From Lumbricus terrestris (lineage: Eukaryota > Annelida > Clitellata > Crassiclitellata > Lumbricidae): DNA of 64,000 bases. Each line of letters starts with the position of its first letter. The first letter of the stretch is position 1. This document shows, one piece after another, positions 58,843 to 64,000 of this stretch. The DNA lies in assembly GCA_949752735.1 (NCBI GenBank), contig OX457036.1, forward strand, positions 88,105,987 through 88,169,986. Direction: 5' to 3'. Below the pieces are notes generated by a model. It made no database searches and was not told the origin of the DNA. It worked only from the letters and a program-made list of their open reading frames with translations. Both the position numbers and the translations under genes were made by a program.

Positions 58843-59610
58843 TGCAGGGTGGACCTTTGCCAACATCTTGGTCAGAAGTTAGAATTTCGGAATGACCTTT
58901 TCCAGACTTAATGAAAATTGATATTTGTACATGATGGACAGATTTCATAACAATATTTCAAGCAGAACAGAAGTTGTATCACTTTTAGTGATACCACCTA
59001 CTGTTGTTTGACGATTCAAAAAGTGATGCAAAAGAGTAACAAAAAGCGATTTTATTAAGTCATTTCTCCAATCACTGTTATCAAATGAACTTGATAGTGC
59101 TTCCAAACTTGTGTTCAATGTGTCTACCAACAGTGTTCAAACTTGTAAAAATTCTCTTTGTAAAATATTGACTGCCTTAGCCTAATTGTGGATGTGCTCC
59201 ATAAGTATCTTTCCAGATCATCTCCGATGCAAGAATCAATAATATTCTGCTATTGCTCTCGGTTTTGGCCGCAGATTGTGGTATTTCGTCAGCATGACTC
59301 GCTCTCTGCTAGTCTTGATTATAATTGATCCATCAGGTTTCAATCCGGATATTTGGGGGTCAATGAGTCTTTTTCAACGAAATCCACACAATAATTGGCA
59401 TTGAGCCGATCTCCTTTATTCAGCGACATGTTTCTTAACTCTCAATTTAGGCCTACTCTTAATTTTTTCTCTGCGCTCACTGTTCATCAGAGTAAGGAGT
59501 GATTTTAGCTTTACTTCCAGGATCCCTTGCTCATGAAGTGTACCTAAATACACATTTTGTTTGTCATTGACATCTTGGCCATTTTCATCTTAAAATTTTT
59601 AACTTCATTT
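58843..59610 (-). mobile_element. Mariner-like element with decayed transposase
   Basis: The end GCAGGGTGGACCTTTGCC near 58847 and TCACTTTTAGTGATACCACC near 58979 match the family of 4850 and 55530. On the minus strand, frames around 59270-59370 include remnants like LTPKYPD, the part around the third catalytic residue in mariner transposases, and the stretch near 59115 equals the C-terminal GGHIEH region at 5550. It is interrupted by stops and shifts. Confidence 0.6.
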
Positions 59611-59719
59611 TTTTATAGCAATTATTAATATTACAGAATCCTTGTTTACTAACTTGATCATCTTGCTAAATGACTTCACAGTGAAGTGCAGCTACGCTGG
59701 TACCACCTGTTTCTTTCCT

Positions 59720-59720
59720 A

Positions 59721-59785
<65 letters not shown>
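59720..59785. repeat. (AAT)n microsatellite
   Basis: About 21 AAT triplets directly before the truncated LINE copy. Confidence 0.95.
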
Positions 59786-60138
59786 GTGCAGCAGCGGAAA
59801 AAGCAGCTCGAAATAAGACCACTAAATATGCTGTCATCTCGCAGTCGCATCATTTCGTTCCTGTGGCCATCGAAACCGGAGGAAGCTGGCACACCGAGTC
59901 TCTAGAATTTGCCCAGGAGCTAGGAAGGAGGATTTCTGTAGCGACCGGTGACCAGCGTGAAACTAACCATCTGCTCCAGCGCATATCAGTCGCGCTCCAA
60001 AGAGGAAATTCGTTGTCAGTGTTGGGCACAACAGAACTTATCAACCAAGACATTGAGAGGCCTAAGGCCTAACGTTGAAAACGATTATTTTTACTTGTCT
60101 GCATGTGATTGTGTTAGTTTTTGAAGAAATAAATGTGT
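59786..60138 (+). pseudogene. 5'-truncated LINE copy (C-terminus of restriction-like endonuclease)
   Basis: The frame reads KTTKYAVISQSHHFVPVAIE then TGDQRETNHLLQRISVALQR and stops at 60072. It aligns with the C-terminus of the full element (KYGGLPTSHIFQPVAIE, TGDRREAFFLFQRLSICIQR). A short UTR then runs into AAT repeats at 60139. The similarity is partial, so it is a related family or an old copy. AAT repeats flank it on both sides. Confidence 0.8.
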
Positions 60139-60176
<38 letters not shown>

Positions 60177-60204
60177 CAACAACAATAATAATAATAATAA
60201 TAAT
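60139..60204. repeat. (AAT)n/(AAC)n microsatellite
   Basis: About 22 triplets, mostly AAT with four AAC. It is the tail of the truncated copy and the 5' flank of the full-length LINE. Confidence 0.95.
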
Positions 60205-63200
60205 GTCTGGAATGGCCTCGTCTGGGTTGCACGCTCTGCTTCTTACGCACGTGATTTTAACCTAGTTTTTGTTTACTTTCACTGGTTTTTCAACTTTCTT
60301 GTTGGATTGGTTTGTACGAATTCTTGCTGCTGGAGTTTGCTTAACTTTTCGAACGAAGTTGAGCGTCGATTTGTATGCTTTTGATGCATGTTTTGGTCGG
60401 ACTTTTCGTGTTCGTCTGGTGTGTGTGCGCGCGCGCGCCGTAAAGGGGGCGTAGGCTATTTGTTTACGTCCACACACCTGTCTTTATTCAGTCGTTGCAG
60501 CACACATAGCACACATAGCCTACTGCGCACTTTCAGCGTTTAATGTTTAGCGGTTCATTTGAAACGGTTCGTTTTCTTTACTTCTAACTCCCGTCAAGAT
60601 GTAGATGGATTTTCGCTATTCGTTGACAACTTGCAACCGGATTTTCTAAACGGTTCTTTCCGCACGCCGCTTACGCATTGTGAGCTTTGAAGGTAATTTT
60701 GCATTTCATTAGTACGTTACTGCTTTTTCCCATCTGACGCACATAAACAAGGCATGCATTCATTGGGAATAGTCTGGCCGGCTTACATCGATGTCTCAAA
60801 CTGAGAAACCTCCCAAGGCAAGGGGCACTTGCAGCCATTGCTTGGCCGCAAGACAACTGCACTCGGGGGGCAGCCTGGTCCATCTGCATGGTCCTAGAAG
60901 TAGTCCGTGCCCAGGTTCAAATCGCCCACCGTTGGAGGGAACACTAGGAGTGAGGAATAAGTCGGACGTTGGGGTCGACGGAGGGACGCAGGGGGATGGA
61001 GTGGATCAGTCGAGATTGCCCGTCACGGCTACATCGTGCGCCCCGCTCAGACCGGACCCTGTCGATGTCTTGGAAGGCCGTATGTCGCATTCAGAGACCA
61101 GGGGGCCACTCCTCAGGCATATATGCAAGGGAGCCCGCCCGGCTTGTGCGCAGGCTTTAACCTCGACCCTCATCGACATATGCAAAGCACCACAATCCAC
61201 CGCGGCGTGGAAGGCCTTGCTTGACTTTGCTCCTTCCATACTCGCCCAACCACCTAGGGCTGGAAAACGTCGGAGTATGACAAAAATAATCAAAAACCGG
61301 ACGGAGAGGTGGCTCTCGGACCCTAGCTCACTCGGCGAGGAGCAATGCTCTGTGAACAATCGTGTGGGCCGCCGTAATCAGAGTGAGGTATTGCTTGCTG
61401 CTGTCAATGCCAAGTTAGAGGACGGAAACATTAAGGCCGCTGTCCGCATCTTGTGCGAAGGGGCCCAGCCAGCAATCCCCTGTGAAGAGAACCTCAGGCT
61501 ATTGCAGGAGAAACACCCCACAGATCAATGCCCAGAGGCCCTTATGGGCCTACCCGACCCTGCTTCAATGGTAGCATGGCAAGTGACGGCTGGAGAGGTG
61601 CTAGAGGCAATCCGATCCTTCCCAGCGGGATCAGCAGGAGGTCCGGATGGATTTAGACCAGGTCATCTGTTGGACCTGATCGGACACAACGGGATGCAGC
61701 AGCCCCTCATCGAGGCTCTATCGGATTTCATCAACCTGCTGCTTCGCGGCGAATGCCCTCCCGATGTTAGACCAATTTTGTTTGGGGGCAATATGATCGC
61801 CCTCAACAAAGAATCGGGGGGATTGAGACCGATAGCAGTTGGCTACATTTGGCGAAGACTAGCTGCCAAATGTGCAAATAAGTATGCAATTTCGAAACTT
61901 CCATCTCACTTTGCGCCACTGCAGCTGGGAATCGGCGTTCCGGGCGGCTGTGAGGCCGCTGTCCATGCTACCCGAAGGTTTGTCAGCAGTATGCGTAGTG
62001 ATCAGGTGTTGGTGAAGCTGGACTTCACCAACGCATTTAACACTTTACGGCGTGACGTCATGCTGGAGTCGGTTCACAAGATCATTCCAGAGATCTATCC
62101 ATTTGTTCACCAGGCATATTCGATTCCATCTGTCCTTAAGTTTGGTCACCTGTTTTTGTCATCACAGGTTGGCCCCCAGCAGGGCGACCCGTTGGGCCCT
62201 CTCCTTTTTAGTCTGCCACTGCAGCCTGTGCTGGAATCGCTAGAGTCTGACCTCAAAGTTGGATTCCTTGACGATTTGACTCTCGGCGGCAACACGGAGG
62301 CCGTGAACCGGGACGTGCAGTTGGTGGCTGGATTGGGACCAATGTTGGGCCTTCACCTCAACCCAACCAAGTGCGAAGTTTTCTCCCCGGACGCCACATT
62401 GGAACTAATACCTCCCTTGTCGAGCTACACTAGGGTCGAGGCAACAGCACTACTCTTGTTGGGGGCCCCTCTGTTTCGTGGGAAGGCGCTGGACGATGCC
62501 TTGGCACGTCATGGAGATGTGTTCAGGCGAGCATTGGAGAGATTGCGTCTGTTGCCTTCTCAAAACGCCCTGATCTTACTGCGCTCATCATTCGGCGCTT
62601 CGAAAGTGAATTATCTTCTCCGCTGCTCCCCCTGCTTTGACCACCCTGCCCTAGTTACATTAGACGGACTCATGAGGACGGGCCTTGAGACCATTGTCAA
62701 CTGCTCTCTTAATGATCTCCAGTGGCTGCAGGCCGCGTTACCAATCAAGGATGGTGGACTTGGCATCCGTAGAGTCGCTTCGCTGGCTTCTTCTGCCTAT
62801 TTGGCTTCAGCCGCGTCGACTCTCGACCTGCAATCTGCCATCCTTGCGGTTGGTGTGGCAACTCCTGATCAGCTCGTGTCGGATTTGCTAGAAGCCCGTC
62901 GTGACACCTTGCCGGCGACAATGCACCCGTTACCCGGAAAACAGAGCCTCTGGGACCGGCCGCTGGTTGAAATCGATAAGGCGGAAATCCGCCAAAGTGC
63001 CATCGGTTTAGTCGACCGAGCCAGGCTGGACGCGTCAGGCAGTCCCCATTCAGCCGACTGGCTGTCCGCGCTTCCAATCGCCGCGTGTGGCCTTGTCCTG
63101 GATAATGAGGCGGTCCGGGTGGCGGTGGGCCTGAGGTTGGGCTTGGACTTGTGTGGTCCTCACACATGCCATTGTGGCGAGGGAGTTGGCCCCGAGGGCC

Positions 63201-63744
63201 ATCATGGATTCGTCTGTAGGAGAGCCACAGGTCGCTCCATTCGTCACCACGCCATAAATGACATCATTTGGCGTGCCCTCCTCAGAGCTGACATTCCAAG
63301 CATCAAGGAACCGGCGGGTCTCTTTAGATCCGATGGGAAGAGGCCGGACGGGGCAACTCTCATACCATGGTCATGTGGGAAGTACTTGGCGTGGGATGCC
63401 ACCATTGTTCACACTTGTGCCGCCTCGTACATAACCCACCCGAACTGTTTGGTCGGGCCTGCATCAGTGCAGGCGGCCATCCGCAAAGAACAAAAATACG
63501 GAGGCCTGCCCACTTCGCACATCTTTCAGCCGGTGGCCATAGAAACATTGGGTCCACTCAATCCTTCAGCCTCAGACTTCGTAAGTGAAATTGGCAGCCG
63601 CATCTCTTCTATCACCGGCGACAGACGTGAAGCTTTCTTTCTTTTTCAACGTCTGTCCATTTGCATTCAACGCTACAACCTGGTCGCTTTCAAAGGTACT
63701 TTTGCCTCATACCCTGAAGACGAGGCCTGACCCACCAGACATAC

Positions 63745-63780
<36 letters not shown>
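60205..63780 (+). mobile_element. Full-length RLE-type non-LTR retrotransposon in TAA repeats
   Basis: The unit has a 5' UTR of about 590 bp (60205-60790), one long ORF, an 18-bp 3' UTR and a 32-A run (63749-63780) that passes directly into TAA repeats. Lack of an N-terminal APE endonuclease and presence of a C-terminal restriction-like endonuclease place it with the R2/R4/NeSL/CRE group. Members of the R4/Dong clade are reported to favour TAA repeats, which fits both copies here. The clade assignment is inferred. Confidence 0.85.
60791..63730 (+). CDS. Non-LTR retrotransposon protein: Zn finger, RT, restriction-like endonuclease
   Basis: A 979-residue intact ORF. Near the N-terminus are C14, C17, H31 and H33 in GTCSHCLAARQLHSGG and following, a probable nucleic-acid-binding zinc finger. 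The RT domain spans about 250-560: AGSAGGPDGFRPGHL (motif 1-2), SGGLRPIAVGYIWRRL, VKLDFTNAFNTLRRD with catalytic D411, PQQGDPLGPLLFSLPL, and FLDDL with D494 and D495 (F in place of the usual Y/F-A/V of YADD). The C-terminal part has CHCGEGVGPEGHHGFVC (about 790-807), RPDG (D853), AWDATIV (D869) and KEQKYGGL (K899), the CCHH/C zinc knuckle and PD-(D/E)XK pattern of restriction-like endonucleases. It would nick target DNA and copy its own RNA there. The stop lies 18 bases before the poly(A). All key residues are present, so the copy may be young. Confidence 0.9.
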   Translation: MSQTEKPPKARGTCSHCLAARQLHSGGSLVHLHGPRSSPCPGSNRPPLEGTLGVRNKSDVGVDGGTQGDGVDQSRLPVTATSCAPLRPDPVDVLEGRMSHSETRGPLLRHICKGARPACAQALTSTLIDICKAPQSTAAWKALLDFAPSILAQPPRAGKRRSMTKIIKNRTERWLSDPSSLGEEQCSVNNRVGRRNQSEVLLAAVNAKLEDGNIKAAVRILCEGAQPAIPCEENLRLLQEKHPTDQCPEALMGLPDPASMVAWQVTAGEVLEAIRSFPAGSAGGPDGFRPGHLLDLIGHNGMQQPLIEALSDFINLLLRGECPPDVRPILFGGNMIALNKESGGLRPIAVGYIWRRLAAKCANKYAISKLPSHFAPLQLGIGVPGGCEAAVHATRRFVSSMRSDQVLVKLDFTNAFNTLRRDVMLESVHKIIPEIYPFVHQAYSIPSVLKFGHLFLSSQVGPQQGDPLGPLLFSLPLQPVLESLESDLKVGFLDDLTLGGNTEAVNRDVQLVAGLGPMLGLHLNPTKCEVFSPDATLELIPPLSSYTRVEATALLLLGAPLFRGKALDDALARHGDVFRRALERLRLLPSQNALILLRSSFGASKVNYLLRCSPCFDHPALVTLDGLMRTGLETIVNCSLNDLQWLQAALPIKDGGLGIRRVASLASSAYLASAASTLDLQSAILAVGVATPDQLVSDLLEARRDTLPATMHPLPGKQSLWDRPLVEIDKAEIRQSAIGLVDRARLDASGSPHSADWLSALPIAACGLVLDNEAVRVAVGLRLGLDLCGPHTCHCGEGVGPEGHHGFVCRRATGRSIRHHAINDIIWRALLRADIPSIKEPAGLFRSDGKRPDGATLIPWSCGKYLAWDATIVHTCAASYITHPNCLVGPASVQAAIRKEQKYGGLPTSHIFQPVAIETLGPLNPSASDFVSEIGSRISSITGDRREAFFLFQRLSICIQRYNLVAFKGTFASYPEDEA

Positions 63781-63825
<45 letters not shown>

Positions 63826-63888
63826 TGCACTTTACGCTTGAACACTTTTCTGATTTTAGTTTGGTTTTTAATCATAATAATAATAATA

Positions 63889-63971
<83 letters not shown>

Positions 63972-64000
63972 TAATAATAATAATAATGATTGCCTAGACG
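63781..64000. repeat. (TAA)n microsatellite with short unique insert
   Basis: TAA triplets at 63781-63822, a unique stretch 63823-63874 (TGCACTTTACGCTTGAACAC and on), then AAT triplets with few interruptions to about 63990. This is the 3' flank of the LINE. Confidence 0.9.

Overview
The window looks like a piece of an animal genome, most likely a marine invertebrate deuterostome such as an echinoderm. The evidence is spliced genes with GT-AG introns and consistent phases, several tRNA-derived SINEs, many hAT and mariner-type DNA transposons, non-LTR retrotransposons, long triplet microsatellites, and a strongly over-represented TAGGCCTA octamer. The species cannot be fixed from sequence alone. 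There are no rRNA genes, intact tRNA genes, CRISPR arrays or bacterial operons.

Host genes. All recognisable host genes are on the minus strand and form a C-type lectin cluster. The gene plan has three exons: (1) signal peptide, a QSTIxDC motif and a coiled-coil stalk, ending in phase 2; (2) the first half of the C-type lectin domain (CTLD), phase 2 in and phase 1 out; (3) the second half of the CTLD with EPN-like and WND motifs and the stop. Gene A (28192-22393, about 260 aa) and gene C (35492-31725, about 559 aa, with nine 36-residue stalk repeats) are complete. Gene B (47900-41997) has the same plan, but exon 1 ends at an early stop and exon 3 is frameshifted, so it looks like a pseudogene. 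Two further CTLD exon pairs (17101-15205 and 58805-57997) have no first exon that I can find in the window. A separate signal-peptide plus PAN/apple-like exon lies at 3308-2948.

Mobile DNA. The rest is mostly transposons, many of which can be delimited to the base by 8-bp target-site duplications and CA(G)/TAG terminal inverted repeats of hAT type. Two regions are nested insertions: 4096-6499 (hAT in hAT, with a mariner-like element and a LINE tail inside) and 7829-12415 (an outer element interrupted by a 2.1-kb element with TTTA duplication and by a 0.9-kb hAT). An uninterrupted copy of the latter outer element at 36197-37745 shows the empty sites. At the right end (60205-63780) is a full-length non-LTR retrotransposon with one intact 979-aa ORF (zinc finger, reverse transcriptase, C-terminal restriction-like endonuclease), set between TAA microsatellites next to a 5'-truncated relative that is also set between TAA arrays.

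Layout: 1-2.4 kb C-rich tandem repeats and a MITE; 2.9-3.3 kb PAN exon; 4.1-6.5 kb and 7.6-12.5 kb nested transposons; 13-15.2 kb no gene; 15.2-17.1 kb orphan CTLD exons; 18-21.5 kb SINE, tandem repeats, ATC/ACC array; 22.4-28.2 kb gene A with LINE, gag and hAT remains in intron 1; 31.7-35.5 kb gene C; 36-41.8 kb transposons and a GC-rich TATA/CRE promoter-like block; 42-47.9 kb pseudogene B; 48-57.8 kb transposons and SINEs; 58-58.8 kb orphan CTLD exons; 58.8-64 kb mariner and LINE sequences.
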